In this document: positions 1 through 11,655 of the stretch, in pieces | Layout of the letters: each line of letters begins with the position of its first letter | Numbering within the stretch: the first letter of the stretch is position 1 | Source: Anisus vortex | Lineage: Eukaryota; Mollusca; Gastropoda; Planorbidae | Length of the DNA stretch: 64,000 bases | Reading direction: 5' to 3' | Assembly: GCA_949126835.1 (NCBI GenBank) | Contig: OX421507.1 | Span: 5,830,105 to 5,894,104, forward strand | The notes under the pieces: generated by a model | What the model was told of the DNA's origin: nothing | Databases searched by the model: none | What the model saw: only the letters and a program-made list of their open reading frames with translations | Translations under genes and position numbers: made by a program

Positions 1-884
1 TAACAAACCAGCGGGCCACATCTGACCCGAATGCCTAGCACAGAGTATCCCTGGATTTGAAGAGCTAAGTTGTTTATATTTTTTTCTTCTTGAGAGGTGT
101 GGTTGTTTTTTTACGCTCCAATAGAAACCACGTCATAGCGCTAAGTACAACAGACGGTTAAAGTGCGCTACGGGGGCTCGCTGGAAATGTGATTTAGCAG
201 GAAATTTGGATGCGCACCTGTATCACCTATATCACCTGTATCACATGTATTGTGCTAGCAAGGTCGTATTTGGCAGTGAAATGTTATCTAGAGCTTATTT
301 TGCCGAACGATCCATATTCTTATTTCTTCTTAGTATTATTATTAATATATAATACTAGCTAGATTACCCGGCCTTGCCCCCGGGGTAACAATTAGGTATA
401 CATTGAAAAACGAATAGCAAATATAATTTCTGCTACACACACACACACATATATATATATAGTATAAGCTCTAGACTCTAGTGTCAATCTAGATTGTCTA
501 GAGTCTAGACAGTTTAACAAATTAATTAAATGAATAATTCAAACAAGTAGGATAACAAAAAACTATACCTTTAATCATCTAAATTCACTGTACAACTTGT
601 TAAATTACCAATAAATCCTTTTATGTTTATTTAAAATCAAAATTTTATACTATTATTAAATGTATGTGTTTGCACGATCCTCATATTCGGTTGCAATATT
701 GGCTGACACGACAGAAACGATTATACATTTATGTCCCTGGAATCAGCAGTGTCTAGGTTTCACCATTACACTTACCACAGAGGTCATTTCGTTCATAAAA
801 CATGTTACAATACACTCAAGTAAAAGTAAGAGAAACACGGCCTGTCGAGAAGATATTTTTTTTATATATTCAATCTTTTATATT
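1..884. other. Non-coding AT-rich stretch
   Basis: No convincing gene. It holds a short CA/TA microsatellite near 433-460. Just after it is a small inverted repeat with 12-bp arms (TCTAGACTCTAG at 470-481, its complement at 498-509). The short ORFs around 660-890 show no recognisable domain or splice context. Confidence 0.6.
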
Positions 885-1030
885 AGCCTATAGAGGCTCC
901 TTCTATAATGAAGATCATTGCATCCTACGCTTATCCTTCAAGTCTTCAACTCTTAAATTTTTATTAGTTTTAGAAATGATGTTTAGTTACTGGTTTTCCT
1001 GGTTTATTCAGGCCTCACTATATTGCCTTT
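885..1030 (-). mobile_element. LINE 3'-end fragment (CR1/Jockey-type family A)
   Basis: Diverged antisense copy of the family-A 3' end that recurs through the window. The recurring blocks CTCCTTCTATAATGAAGATC and ACTGGTTTTCCTGGTTTATT are visible. In sense orientation the latter encodes the end of the reverse transcriptase ORF. The copy is 5'-truncated. Confidence 0.6.
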
Positions 1031-1436
1031 GAGCACGTTCATTTATGAATCGCACCACAAAGAGTTGTTGTTGTTTTTTTTTAGAAAAGGTTTCAATATG
1101 GTCAAACACTAATGAAGTAATTTCTGGCTTCTAAAACACAAATGAATTCTTTGGACAACAAAGTTCTGACGTAAAAAAACAACAACCGGAGGCAGATGTT
1201 TTCGAAAAACATTCAACAAAACGCTGTTTTTCTCTCACACAGCTAAAGAAGCGTATTAATAACTGTACTAGAGATACATTATTTGTAACTGAAATAAATC
1301 TTCATCCTTTATTTTAGGCCTAACTTTGTAAAACTGTTTTTAATCTTTGTGCCGTGCGACGTATCCGATATAAAGAAGGCTAATTGGTCTACTTTCCCTT
1401 CAAGCTATCAAGCTGAAACTTGGCGCATAGCCGTTA
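1031..1436. other. No gene seen
   Basis: AT-rich single-copy-looking sequence with no ORF, RNA gene or repeat that I can support. Confidence 0.5.
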
Positions 1437-1690
1437 AGTAAAGTATCCCGTCGAACCAAATTTATCCATAGGGCAAGTGAAGCAGCGTTCACCAGTTTCT
1501 GTGGCCACGGCATACTAGGTGATTGTGTGGCCAGCACTATTTACATTACCCCAACTACGGTCAGGTACCCACCAGGGCCGGGTAAACTCAGGAAGGCCCG
1601 GGAAAAAATTCTAGCCTTTACCAAGATTCGAACCCAGGACCTTCGTTACGCCAGTCGAACGTGCTGCCGCTCGACCACCATGGTAGTCGT
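1437..1690 (-). mobile_element. tRNA-derived SINE
   Basis: On the minus strand it carries a tRNA-like head with a box-B-like motif (GGTTCGAATC) preceded by a box-A-like region, then a body with GGGTACCTGAC and a tail complementary to TAAGTAAAGTATCCCG. The same structure recurs at about 10.4, 23.9, 28.0, 40.2, 40.5, 44.8, 45.1, 51.4 and 54.9/56.3 kb, in both orientations. It is not a functional tRNA gene: the anticodon arm is not well formed and the copy is embedded in a longer repeat. Confidence 0.8.
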
Positions 1691-1997
1691 CACGTAACAA
1701 CGAATTCTATCAAATTCATCCACATCCCCCACCACCCCCACCCAAAACTGCAACAATCAGTTTTTTATAGCCCACGCAATCCTCTAAGAAGCCAAGGATA
1801 CTAAAGCATACTTTTTTAAAAGTACTGTAGCTAACGCTAAGTTTGTAAACAATTTGCAAATAAAATACAATTTCTAGTTCGCACTATATATATATATATA
1901 TTGTTTTTTTCTCTAACAAAATGTATAGGCTTAGAATGTTAATTAATTATCTTTTTTTTTTGTTACTACCGGTAACAATTTTAATTGGGAGTTGTTG

Positions 1998-2541
1998 AGA
2001 TTTATCTGCCCTCAACTTTCCTGTTGAGATTTATCTGCCCTCAACTTTCCTGGTGAGATTTATCTGCCCTCAACTTTCCTGTCGAGATTTATCTGCCCTC
2101 AACTTTCCTGTCGAGATTTATCTGCCCTCAACTTTCCTGGTGAGATTTATCTGCCCTCAACTTTCCTGGTGAGATTTATCTGCCCTCAACTTTCCTGTCG
2201 AGATTTATCTGCCCTCAACTTTCCTGGTGAGATTTATCTGCCCTCAACTTTCCTGGTGAGATTTATCTGCCCTCAACTTTCCTGGTGAGATTTATCTGCC
2301 CTCAACTTTCCTGTCGAGATTAATCTGCCCTCAACTTTCCTGTTGAGATTTATCTGCCCTCAACTTTCCTGTCGAGATTTATCTGCCCTCAACTTTCCTG
2401 TCGAGATTTATCTGCCCTCAACTTTCCTGTCGAGATTTATCTGCCCTCAACTTTCCTGTCGAGATTTATCTGCCCTCAACTTTCCTGTCGAGATTTATCT
2501 GCCTTCAACTTTCCTGTTGAGATTTATCTGCCCTCAACTTC
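1998..2541. repeat. 29-bp minisatellite
   Basis: About 19 tandem units containing GAGATTTATCTGCCCTCAAC followed by TTTCCTGTC or TTTCCTGGT. The main variation is at the two bases after TTTCCTG, so variant units alternate along the array. A 100-codon ORF through the array is a by-product of the 29-bp period cycling through three frames. Confidence 0.95.
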
Positions 2542-2881
2542 CCTTTGCTGCCCCGTCATTGCTGGCAATTCTTTCTAAACACATTGAAAACAAAGAAGCC
2601 AACATTGATGTAGGCATATACGGTAAAAGTTATGCGAATAATTAAAAACACAACACCAAGAAAAATAATGTCATTAACGGTCTGCCAAGGGAAGAGTTAA
2701 GATATAAGCTTTATATAATTTTTAATGTAAACAGAAATTGAGAGAAAAGTGGCGATGTTCTCACATTACCCATGCCAAACCCTTCAACTTCTCTCAATAA
2801 ATGACATAAACGTGCCATCCCACCTGAAACACCCTGCTCTTCTCTATTATTTTTTCCGCTTTTTATAAAACAAACCTAGAC

Positions 2882-3087
2882 CAGGGGTTGGCAACCTACG
2901 ACTGCGTGCCAAACTTGGCACGCAGAACGATTTTCAATGGCACGCGGAAGACTCCTAAACAAACTTATTCAGGTATCTTGTATTAGAAAAAGAGTTATAA
3001 ATCAGGGTGACTTTTAGGCTGTCGCCACGCTGGCTGAATTAGAAATCCCATTTCGGCACACTATTATCAAAAGGTTACCGACTCCTG
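2882..3087. mobile_element. hAT MITE, CAGGGGT(C/T)GGCAACC type
   Basis: Non-autonomous element of about 206 bp with terminal inverted repeats (CAGGGGTTGGCAACC; GGTTACCGACTCCTG). Inner blocks rich in GGCACGC are shared with a dozen copies elsewhere. Flanks resemble an 8-bp duplication (ACCTAGAC / CTCTAGAC, two mismatches). hAT assignment rests on the terminus sequence and 8-bp duplications at cleaner copies. Confidence 0.8.
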
Positions 3088-3091
3088 CTCT

Positions 3092-3512
3092 AGACCACCC
3101 ACTAAAAATAGTGAGAAATTATTTAAAAAATTGTTGGTTCCTTTTTTTATTCTAATTCTAGACTCAAGACTAATAAAATAAAGTTAGTCTCTCAATCCTA
3201 GACCGCACAAGAAGAAACCCACATCAACAAACACACACACTCACCCGACTCACCCTCCTGCCCGTCCAGGATGACACGACGGAAGTAAGCTTACTTAATT
3301 CTTACGCTCAACCTCTTTAAAAAAAAAAAAAGAATACTATAGACCACCCATTAAAATATTGTAAGAGGATATTTTATTTTTATTTTCTGATTCAAGACTA
3401 ATAAAATAAAGTAACGACTCGCCTAGACCGCACAAGAAGCAACCCACATCAACAAACACACACACTCCCTCATCTCCCTGCCCGTCCAGTATGACACGGC
3501 GGAAGTAAGCTG
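3092..3512. repeat. Direct duplication of a ~180-200 bp block
   Basis: Two adjacent diverged copies (about 3092-3290 and 3340-3512). They share ACTAATAAAATAAAGT, then CCTAGACCGCACAAGAAG, CCCACATCAACAAACACACA, CTGCCCGTCCAG and GGAAGTAAGCT in the same order. No coding content is seen. Confidence 0.75.
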
Positions 3513-4002
3513 ACGTTTTTTCTTAAGTTCGTCTGCTGCTCGTTCCAAAAATACAAAAGATGCCGAATAAAATTAAAGATAAAGGGGAGTGAATCTTAGA
3601 GCTTGAAAAAAAGAAAAGTATATTTATAAAAAGGGGTTTTAAAGTACATTTGGCAGTTATCGGCCTTTGATTTTAATTAGCACCCGAATTCCTTGAAAAA
3701 CCTACATGTGTGAGCAGCGGGCAGTTTCCTATAGTTGAGGAATTGAAGGAGTGTTACCCACCTGCGTAACCATGGGATTGTGTGTCAAGGGAATGAGACG
3801 GGGTTTAATGGACGTCAGTGGAAGACGATGATTGTTGTTGTATGGGCAGTGCACGTGAAGGTCTGAATGGGTTGCCTGACCAGCTAGCTAAAAACTCCAA
3901 TAGATTTGTTGAGCTTCCAATGCTTGCGTTCTGTTGTGATCAAAAGATAACGTTCAGATTAGAAATTGTTCCATTCTTGTCTTATTTATTATAACATATT
4001 TA

Positions 4003-4215
4003 TTATTATCCTTCTATAAAGAATGAGAAATATCATTGCGTCCTGCGCTCATCCGTGGTCTGAGTCTAGACTTGCATTTTTTTCGATCAGTGTTTCTAAA
4101 TGATGTTAAGTTACTGATTTTCCTGGTTTGTTCAGGCAACCCATTCCATGACCGGATGCCACTCGGGAAAAAAAAGGTAGCCTACATATATTTGCGTTTG
4201 TTCTCGAAACCCACG
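4003..4215 (-). mobile_element. LINE 3'-end fragment (family A)
   Basis: Antisense copy. The ATCATTGCGTCCTGCGCTCA and CAGGCAACCCATTCCATG blocks are near the family consensus. Read on the minus strand, the part around 4100-4170 encodes the reverse transcriptase C-terminus (an AWN-GLPE-type motif), followed by a short 3' UTR. It is 5'-truncated, as for most target-primed LINE insertions. Confidence 0.75.
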
Positions 4216-4376
4216 CTTTAAAAGAACAGCTCCACGATGCAGTATACGTTTATTAGTTCAATAGAAATGACAGAAATTGTTTTTGAAAACACACTGTAAG
4301 TATATGAAGGTAAAGGCAATATTCGATATCGATCTTGTCATTCTATTATTCAGATGTTTTATGCATATATTTTTTG

Positions 4377-5575
4377 GATGGGTTGATTGGTATGTAGATG
4401 GCCAGGTGGGGAGGTAGATTGGTAGTTAGGCAGGTAGGTGGGTGGATGCGTTGGTGAGAATGTTAGAATGTGAAAAAGTAGAAAGGTATACAGTCTAGCA
4501 GGTAGATGTATAGATGTGTCGGTAGACAGGTAGGCGTGTGGGTAGGTAAGTAAATGGATGGGTAGGTAGGTTGGTAGATGGATAGAAAAATAAATATACA
4601 CAGGGATAGACTATATTAGATTAAGAGATAAATAGATAGATAGATATAAAGATAAATAGATAAGATAGATTGGTAGGTAGTTATGTATGTTTGTATGTAG
4701 GTAGTAGGTATGTAGGTAGGTGGGTAGGTAGATAGTTATGTATGTTTGTATGTAGGTAGTAGGTATGTAGGTAGGTGGGTAGGTACATAGTTATGTATGT
4801 TTGTATGCAGGTAGGTGGGTAGGTAGGTAGCTATGTATGTTTGTATGTAGGTAGGTGGGTAGGTAGGTAGTTATGTATGTTTGTAGGTAGGTAGTAGATA
4901 TGTAGGTAGGTGGGTAGGTAGGTAGTTATGTATGTTTGTATGTAGGTAGGTGGGTAGGTAGGTAGTTATGTATGTTTGTATGTAGGTAGGTGGGTAGGTA
5001 GGTAGTTATGTATGTTTGTAGGTAGGTAGGTAGGTAGGTAGTTATGTATGTTTGTAGGTAGGTAGGTGGGTAGGTAGATAGTTATGTATGTTTGTAGGTA
5101 GGTAGGTAGGTAGGTAGGTAGTTATGTATGTTTGTAGGTAGGTAGGTGGGTAGGTAGATAGTTATGTATGTTTGTAGGTAGGTAGGTAGGTAGGTAGGTA
5201 GTTTTGTATGTTTGTAGGTAGGTAGGTAGGTAGGTAGTTATGTATGTTTGTAGGTAGGTAGGTAGGTAGGTAGGTAGGTAGGTATGTTTGTAGGTAGGTA
5301 GGTAGGTAGGTAGTTATGTATGTTTGTAGGTAGGTAGGTAGGTAGTTATGTATGTTTGTAGGTAGGTAGGTGGGTAGGTAGGTAGGCAGGTGGATAGGTA
5401 AGAAGGTATTCAGACATGTAATTGGGTGGGTGGGTAGGTATGTAGGTAGGTATGTTTGTAGGTATGTTTGTAGGTAGGTAGGTAGTTGGATGGATAAGGA
5501 GGTAGGTAGGCAGACAGTTGGGTCGGCGAGTAGGTATGTAGGTAGGTATGTTTGTAGGTAGGTAGGTAGACTGAT
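4377..5575. repeat. Complex GTAG-rich tandem array
   Basis: About 1.2 kb built from GTAG and GTGG tetramers punctuated by GTTATGTATGTTTGTA, giving a higher-order unit of roughly 40-60 bp of variable length. It begins with diverged copies, is most regular between 4730 and 5350, and decays towards 5570. The Tyr/Pro/Thr-rich minus-strand ORFs across it are low-complexity artefacts. Confidence 0.95.
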
Positions 5576-6576
5576 AAACTGAAAGAGGTAGACAGCTTTT
5601 AGTCAGACTAATTAACACACTAAGCCATGACCTGATTCCATCCCATTCATACCTCTTTCCTTCCTTCCTTCCTTCATTGATATCTAGACTTGATGGATTA
5701 GCCTGACTGTAGTGCTATTGCAAGCCGAGGTGATAAAAATAGCAACTAAAGACGGAAGCTGTCAGTTCAGGACAGGCGCAGTGGAAGGTGTTCGTTTCGA
5801 TGATATAATGAGCTACGCAAAATGAAATGACGTCATCAAAATATGTGTTAAAATGAATCCAGTCGCCTACACTCCCACGAGAATTTAAAAAACGTCAAGA
5901 TAAATTACTATATAATTAGAAAGGTATGGATTAAAATGCTAATATAAAATTATGGTTAATTTGTATGCTTCCCACTTTGAGATTATGACACTGGCCTTTA
6001 GGCCCTATATTGTTTGCCCATTTATTTCTGGCCTGTGTATTTAGACATAATTTGTTTTTTTAAATCTAGACTATACATTATAAAAAGGTTTTTTTTAAAA
6101 TATTAATATGAATATTAACAAATAAAAAAATTAAACATATGAATTAGAAATTGTAAAGCAAGCAAGCTGCCTTTTAGCCTACTGTAAAATTATATGTTTG
6201 TTTTTTTAACTGTTTCTTGTTCAGTTTACCAATACGCACTTATTGGCAGCTCTTGTAATAAAATTATACTGATTATAAACGGGTTTATTGCGGAACTATT
6301 CAATTGAAACAAAATGTCCTCCTTTGACCTCCTTTTTGTCTCTGGATGTCCTCCTTTTAACACCCATGTGTCTGGAAACCCTAACTTCTCTACATGGTAG
6401 TTAAAAAACAACAACTATTTAATGATTTAGTTCAAGAGAAAAAAAACAACCCAAAGAGAGTAAGAAATAAAAACGAATAGAGAGCGGTAAAGAGATGGCT
6501 CGACTGATAAGAGTTCGAATCAATTAGCTACTGTTTGATTTTCCGATGAAAAAAAAAAAATTAAAACGGAAAATTA
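5576..6576. other. No gene seen
   Basis: AT-rich non-coding stretch with a short CCTT run near 5660. The 62-codon minus-strand ORF near 6300 has no recognisable domain. Confidence 0.5.
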
Positions 6577-6692
6577 AAGAGCAACTGCTGTCAATTCGCT
6601 GCAGTGCCGGAAATAAAGAGCAACTGCTGTCAATTCGCTGCCGTGCCCGAAATAAAGAGCAACTGCTGTCAATTCGCTGCAGTGCCGGAAAA
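6577..6692. repeat. 39-bp repeat, three copies
   Basis: Three near-identical tandem units beginning AAAGAGCAACTGCTGTCAAT and ending in GTGCCGGAAAT, differing at only a few positions. A GA microsatellite follows at about 6829-6850. Confidence 0.9.
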
Positions 6693-6960
6693 GGGAGTGG
6701 AAGACGGAGATAAGTATAGAGAAGTAGAGATAACAGACTTTTTTTTTTAAAGAAACGTTTTGAATTTAATGTTCAGAAACTTGACGCCATTAGAGTAACA
6801 AAATAAGACGTATAGTCGATTAGTAAAAGAGAGAGAGAGAGAGAGAGAGAAAGATAGACTGAATGAAAAGCTTGTAAATTTGAGCAGTTGTGAAAACGTG
6901 GTCGAATATTTAACAACATGGTATACTATTTAACTAGCTTGTAGACTGTTTAGACATAAC

Positions 6961-7836
6961 TGGTGGATATTTTAACTAGATAACTCACTTTCTAAAATTT
7001 GCATTTGTTTACATGGCCAAAGAATAAAGAAGGGGTCGGTCCGCAATGATAAACAAAGAAAGCTATTTATAGCATTTCACGCCCTTTCATCCGGGTCGCT
7101 GATACGGACATTCCGCTATGATTTGCACTGATCTAAAAATAGAAGATGACGTTTCGCGATATGAACAATGAACAATGAACAATATGAACAATATGAACAA
7201 TATTTATTTGCCACATAGTACATAGGTACAATAAAGGCATAGTCAAAAACATAAGAAAATTATAGCATTTGTAAATAATAAATTGAACAATAATAGTAAT
7301 ACAAATATTAGAAATCAAAATGAAGGTAATAAAAAATGTATTAATTAAAGGTATCCTAAAAGAAAATTCAGGGGGGGATAATTTAGTTTATAATACAATT
7401 TTTTGGGGGGAAAAAAAAACAAAGAAAAAAACAACAACTTAATTTACTAACATAGACACACAGGTACATCACTTTCATTAGACATGCACAGCATGTGACG
7501 TTTCTTAGGACCAACTCATTATTTAAATAGATTTCAGTGGTGCGTTGATCAATGGTGCGTAGACGAGCGGTGCGTATTTTATTGCAATTTGAATCACTTC
7601 ATTAATTTATTGCAATAATTAAAGACTGTATGACGTCAGGGGCAACGACAAATATTTTAGTTCAATGAATTAGTAGGCTAACCCCATGCAATAGCTTTAT
7701 TTTGTAATGCAATGTAGCGATAAGTCTTGAACCTAGCTAGATCTAGCTATTTTTTTTAGATATAAACGTCCATTTGGTGGATATTTTAACTAGATAACTC
7801 ACTTTCTAAAATTTGCATTTGTTTACATGGCCAAAA
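6961..7836. repeat. 60-bp exact dispersed direct repeat pair
   Basis: The block beginning TGGTGGATATTTTAACTAGA and ending TTTACATGGCCAAA appears essentially unchanged at 6961-7021 and 7775-7836. Between the copies (7168-7245) is a sequence with GAACAATATTTATTTGCCAC and ACAATAAAGGCA that recurs near 25,980, probably an antisense LINE tail. Confidence 0.8.
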
Positions 7837-8258
7837 AAAAAAATTAGCTACACTCTCGATTTTTCAGAACGAGGCTTTATTTGTGGAAGTCGAATAAAAT
7901 TCGGACAACATTTTTTTAACTGTACTATCCCTATCTATGGCTCAAGTCACTGATCTATAAAGATAATGGATTAGGCACGGAATTAACAATATGAAGCCAA
8001 AATCAAACAGGCTTTCACGTGACTTTCACTTATCTATTAAAATTAGATTTCCTAACCACTGACCTTTCAAAACATTTCAAGTTACTTGAATTCATTTTTA
8101 TCGTAAATATTTATTCTAATTATGTGTGGTTTATTCCTATATCTCGCTTATATCGATAAGTGAATAGTGCAGATGTTGCAATCAATTCTAGCATACAAAT
8201 TTAATACGACGGCGCAATCCATTCTTTTTATAGATTAGTGGGCTCAAGCTAACTAGAG

Positions 8259-8463
8259 CAGGTGTTGGCAATTTTTTGATAATAACGTGTCAAAATAGGA
8301 TTTCTAATTCATCCAGCGTGCCAACAGCTTAAAATTCATACTGCTCTAGCAGTCAATTTCTCGTCGAAGATGCCCGTATCGACTTTTTGGGAGTCTTCCG
8401 CGAGCCATTGAAAATCGCTCTGCATGCCAAGTTTGGCACGCTGCCATACGTTACCGACCCCTA
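8259..8463. mobile_element. hAT MITE
   Basis: Diverged member of the CAGGGGTCGGCAACC family: left end CAGGTGTTGGCAA, right end TTACCGACCCCTA, inner GGCACGC and CGTGCC blocks. The sequence ACTAGAG is present on both sides, consistent with a target duplication. Confidence 0.75.
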
Positions 8464-8604
8464 AACTAGAGTAACATTAAAGAGAAGGACGTTGCAATTC
8501 GGAATAAACAGAAGCACACCGCTAAAGTTCGCACGCGTATTTCATCATTTGGATTTTACTAGAAGGTACAGGAAATTTAAAGTCCAAACATAAAGAGGGT
8601 ATTA

Positions 8605-8685
8605 TTAACCCTTCCCGTACAGACCTACTTCTATCTATGCTGCCTTCAGTTCCGCTATATACGCGCCCGGGACTGTAAGGGTTAA
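8605..8685. mobile_element. Miniature TTAA-flanked inverted repeat
   Basis: An 81-bp segment bounded by TTAA on both sides with short terminal inverted repeats (TTAACCCTT / AAGGGTTAA). A related element lies at 34,925-35,004. TTAA flanks suggest piggyBac-type mobilisation, which is inference from the flank only. Confidence 0.45.
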
Positions 8686-8870
8686 GGGAAAGAGATTGGG
8701 AATTGCCTCATAATGAAATGAAGTTTTGCAGGTGAACAAAAACATCATGCTTTTGAAGCATGACCCCCCCCCCCCCCCTTTATCCTATTTAACCATTTTG
8801 TTCAATGTACAGGGCGAAATGTTCAAAACACTGGTAATATTATTTTTTTCCCAATACGAGTTGCTTATTA

Positions 8871-9186
8871 ATGACGTCACGCCACTTGGTTGCCGGAAGT
8901 GAAGGATATATCAAATGACTAAGAGATTTGGAATTTTTTTCCCGCTCTTTATTAAAAAGACACACATTTAAGTGAAAGTTTGATCTATGTTTAATATGTT
9001 GCAATAAAGATTTTATTAGCATTCGGATAATGAATAGACATAATAAAATAGTTTGCTTTTTTTTAGTGTGTGAAATAATGAAGTCCACAAGAAAATGACG
9101 TCTATAAAACAAAAAAAATGACGTCTATGAAACAAGAAAATGACGTCAATGAAAATAAGTATGACGTCAATGAAACACAAAACTGG
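8871..9186. promoter_or_regulatory. Cluster of CRE-like TGACGTC sites
   Basis: A perfect palindromic TGACGTCA near 8873 is followed by four more TGACGTC motifs between about 9095 and 9166, two of which are TGACGTCA. The later ones are spaced about 20 bp apart in a short degenerate repeat (ATGACGTCTATGAAAC). CREB/ATF proteins bind this motif. Whether this is a regulatory element or a chance product of a short repeat cannot be decided here. A possible coding segment begins about 200 bp downstream. Confidence 0.35.
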
Positions 9187-9384
9187 CGTCTATTTATCTT
9201 GATCAATCTTCATCATTTTGAAAACCCACTTTATCTAAACAAGGCCAAACAAAAATACCCAACCCCATTAAGAAAAAAACTAGAAAAAATAATGAACGCG
9301 CAATCTTATACAAAATAAATAGTTATAAATGTATATACAGATCATAGTTCATTGTAAGGTTATAGCAAATATCAACTGCACAAG

Positions 9385-9673
9385 ATGTATTACGGGGAAA
9401 GGCGAGTTCATAAGGGCGCATATAAATCAACAGATTCACACATGGGGATGCACCCCCGCCCTGCCTTCGCCCTATATAAATCTGCCGAGGTCGGAGATCT
9501 CCTGGACGTGGCGTTATCTCTGGAACATGAACAGTGTGCCCTCCTCCTCCCCCATCAACCCCCCCCCCCCCAACACCGGAGACCCGGATGTTGCCAAGCT
9601 CCAGGTGGGCCAGTTCCTTAATTTTATCGTCAGGTTTGGAGTGAAACATGGCTGCCTTCAAGAATGGAAATAA
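9385..9673 (+). pseudogene. Possible small coding exon with poly-C frameshift
   Basis: The GC content rises sharply over this segment and two plus frames join across a run of about 13 C (9560-9572). Upstream of the run the frame from the ATG at 9385 reads a plausible peptide containing AEVGDLLDVALSLEHEQC. Downstream, a different frame reads GDPDVAKLQVGQFLNFIV and stops at 9673, followed at once by AATAAAG, a possible polyadenylation signal. I do not recognise the protein family. It may be a terminal exon or retrocopy broken by homopolymer slippage, or an assembly error in the C-run. An overlapping minus-strand ORF (9323-9661) looks like its shadow because it is low-complexity Gly-rich opposite the C-run. 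Confidence 0.35.
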
Positions 9674-9987
9674 AGAGCTGACAACGATGAAGAATGTTCA
9701 ACCCACTCCTAATTTTTACCGAGCTGTGAAACAGCATAAAAATAATGATGATGAATTCAGCCATTATTGTTGGACACCAAAATAAAAATGTTGTATATAG
9801 TCTATGTATAGACTGTAGTCTATCTATTTCAAAGTGACACTAGAAATCTGACTTAAGTTTACACACTTAAAGTTGATTTATATAAGACTTTTTAAAAATT
9901 GTGTTTTGATGGTTGAATTTTAATGAATAGGTGTGAATTATGGTCATTTTTTTGTTTATTTTTGTTGTTGTTTATTGTTGTTGTTAA

Positions 9988-10175
9988 TTATTTACTAGGC
10001 TATATGGACTGGGTTGTCTGAACAAACCAGGAAAACCAGTAGCTTAAGGTCATATAAAACATTATAAAGATGCGAGACTAGACTTGGACCACGGATGAGC
10101 GTAGGACGCAATAGTCTTCTTCATGGAAGCAGCGTTTGTAATATATACGATAAGATATTATTATTTTTAAACTTA
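9988..10175 (+). mobile_element. LINE 3'-end fragment (family A)
   Basis: Sense copy: GAACAAACCAGGAAAACCAG, then ACGGATGAGCGTAGGACGCA, ending ATACGATAAGATA. The ATAAGATA tail marks the 3' end of this family. Confidence 0.75.
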
Positions 10176-10371
10176 TTGAGATATTTTTTTCTCTTACTAT
10201 TTCTTCTGGTTAACAATTTGAAAACCTGTCTTAGTAACGTTGTTAGGTTTTGTAACATGTTAAGGTAATTTGCTGGCAATACAATCTTGTGTTGTTTTTT
10301 TTGGGGATGAAAACAAGCAAGTGAATAAGTAATGTCCCCTAACTATTAATTGTCAGATACATCATAAGCAG

Positions 10372-10460
10372 GGTGGTAGACTCAGGTAGCCTTCACCAGG
10401 ATTCGAACCCTTAATTTTCGATACGCCAGCCAAGTGCGCCACCAGAAAGGCTACCGTGAC
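10372..10460 (-). mobile_element. tRNA-derived SINE fragment
   Basis: Head portion only: on the minus strand a box-B-like GGGTTCGAATCC. The 3' body is missing or diverged. Confidence 0.6.
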
Positions 10461-10859
10461 CCATAATTAAAGCTACTATATTCAATACATTTAATAATAT
10501 TTAGAGTCAGGCGATGATGATAACAACACCTGTTATTGTGATAGCTACACTATCTCCTATTTCTGAAAATGCAATGAGAAAAACAAAAAGCACTTTGCCT
10601 ACACCTGTACGCTTTTAATCAAAATAAAGAATTTCTTATTTATGTATGTTCTACGTGTATTTTATCACCCGCCTGCTCCGTTTAGCGTCTTTGGCATGTC
10701 CTTTGTTGTTCCGCCTGCCTCCGGAAGTTTGCTGTAATAACTTGGAAAAACAACGACAACTAGGCTGCGGATATTAATTATCTAGATCAGAAGTTAAACA
10801 ATAGCATAGCCAGACTTACACACACACATACACAAGATAACATATTGAATCGTTTAGAG

Positions 10860-11070
10860 CAGTGTTCGGCAACCTACGGCACGCGTGCCGAACTTGGCAC
10901 GCAGAGAGATTTTCAATGGCACGCTGAATACTAACAAAAAGGCTAAGTAGGTCTCTTCTACAAGAAATTGAGTTCTTAAGTAGGATGACTCTATGACTAG
11001 GCTGTTGGCACGCTGAATGAATTAGAAATCCTACCTTGGAACACTATTATGAAAAGGTTGCCGACCCCTG
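10860..11070. mobile_element. hAT MITE with perfect 8-bp target duplication
   Basis: A 211-bp element from CAGTGTTCGGCAACC to GGTTGCCGACCCCTG, flanked on both sides by GTTTAGAG (10852-10859 and 11071-11078). This copy defines the family: 8-bp duplication, about 15-bp inverted ends and no coding capacity. Confidence 0.9.
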
Positions 11071-11199
11071 GTTTAGAGTTCTAATGTAATGTAAAATTTA
11101 AGCAATATTTTCGGGTTTTTGAATAAGACAATTTTTTTTTAAATTTAGTTCTTTGCATAAGATTTATGACAATGTTATAAAATATTAAGAAAAAAAAAT

Positions 11200-11655
11200 A
11201 GAACAAATTAAGAAAAGAGCTGGTGGGCATATTACTATCGAATATTCACAACTGACAAGAGTAACATAAATAGTTAAATCACTAAACCTAGAAATACTAG
11301 AGGACAGAAGGGCAAAGAGTAAAGTAGTAATAATACATAAGGCATTAAATTATAATTATTTAGAAATACAACGCTAAGACAATATATTACAATGCTCAGA
11401 TAAACTAAGAACAAAACACTTTCCTTATTCCTTATGCGACAACAAATTTATATGAGTACTTTTTCTTCCCGTGTGGAATTCGGGCATGGAACGGGTTGCT
11501 TGAACAAACCAGGAAAACCAGTAACTTAACATCATTAAAAAAAACAACCACTAACAGACATGCAGGACTAGACTCAAACTACGGATGTTCGTATGACACC
11601 GTAATCTTCTTTATAGAATGAGCGTCTGTAATGTATAAGAAAAGATAAGTTGTTG
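11200..11655 (+). mobile_element. LINE 3' fragment including reverse transcriptase C-terminus (family A)
   Basis: This longer sense copy shows how the frequent short repeat joins the LINE ORF. The first part reads EDRRAKSKV-like reverse transcriptase C-terminal sequence, also present in the LINE at 63.8-64.0 kb. It runs on through GGCATGGAACGGGTTGCTTG (an AWN-GL-type motif) into the 3' UTR and ends GTCTGTAATGTATAAGAAAA. Several frame breaks make it inactive. Confidence 0.8.

Noticed and set aside
2343..2645. 100-codon ORF with repeating peptide
   Set aside because: By-product of the 29-bp minisatellite; the peptide cycles through three frames and has no start or splice context.
9323..9661. 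112-codon minus-strand ORF rich in Gly
   Set aside because: Lies opposite the C-run; the plus strand reads the more protein-like sequence and has the AATAAA.
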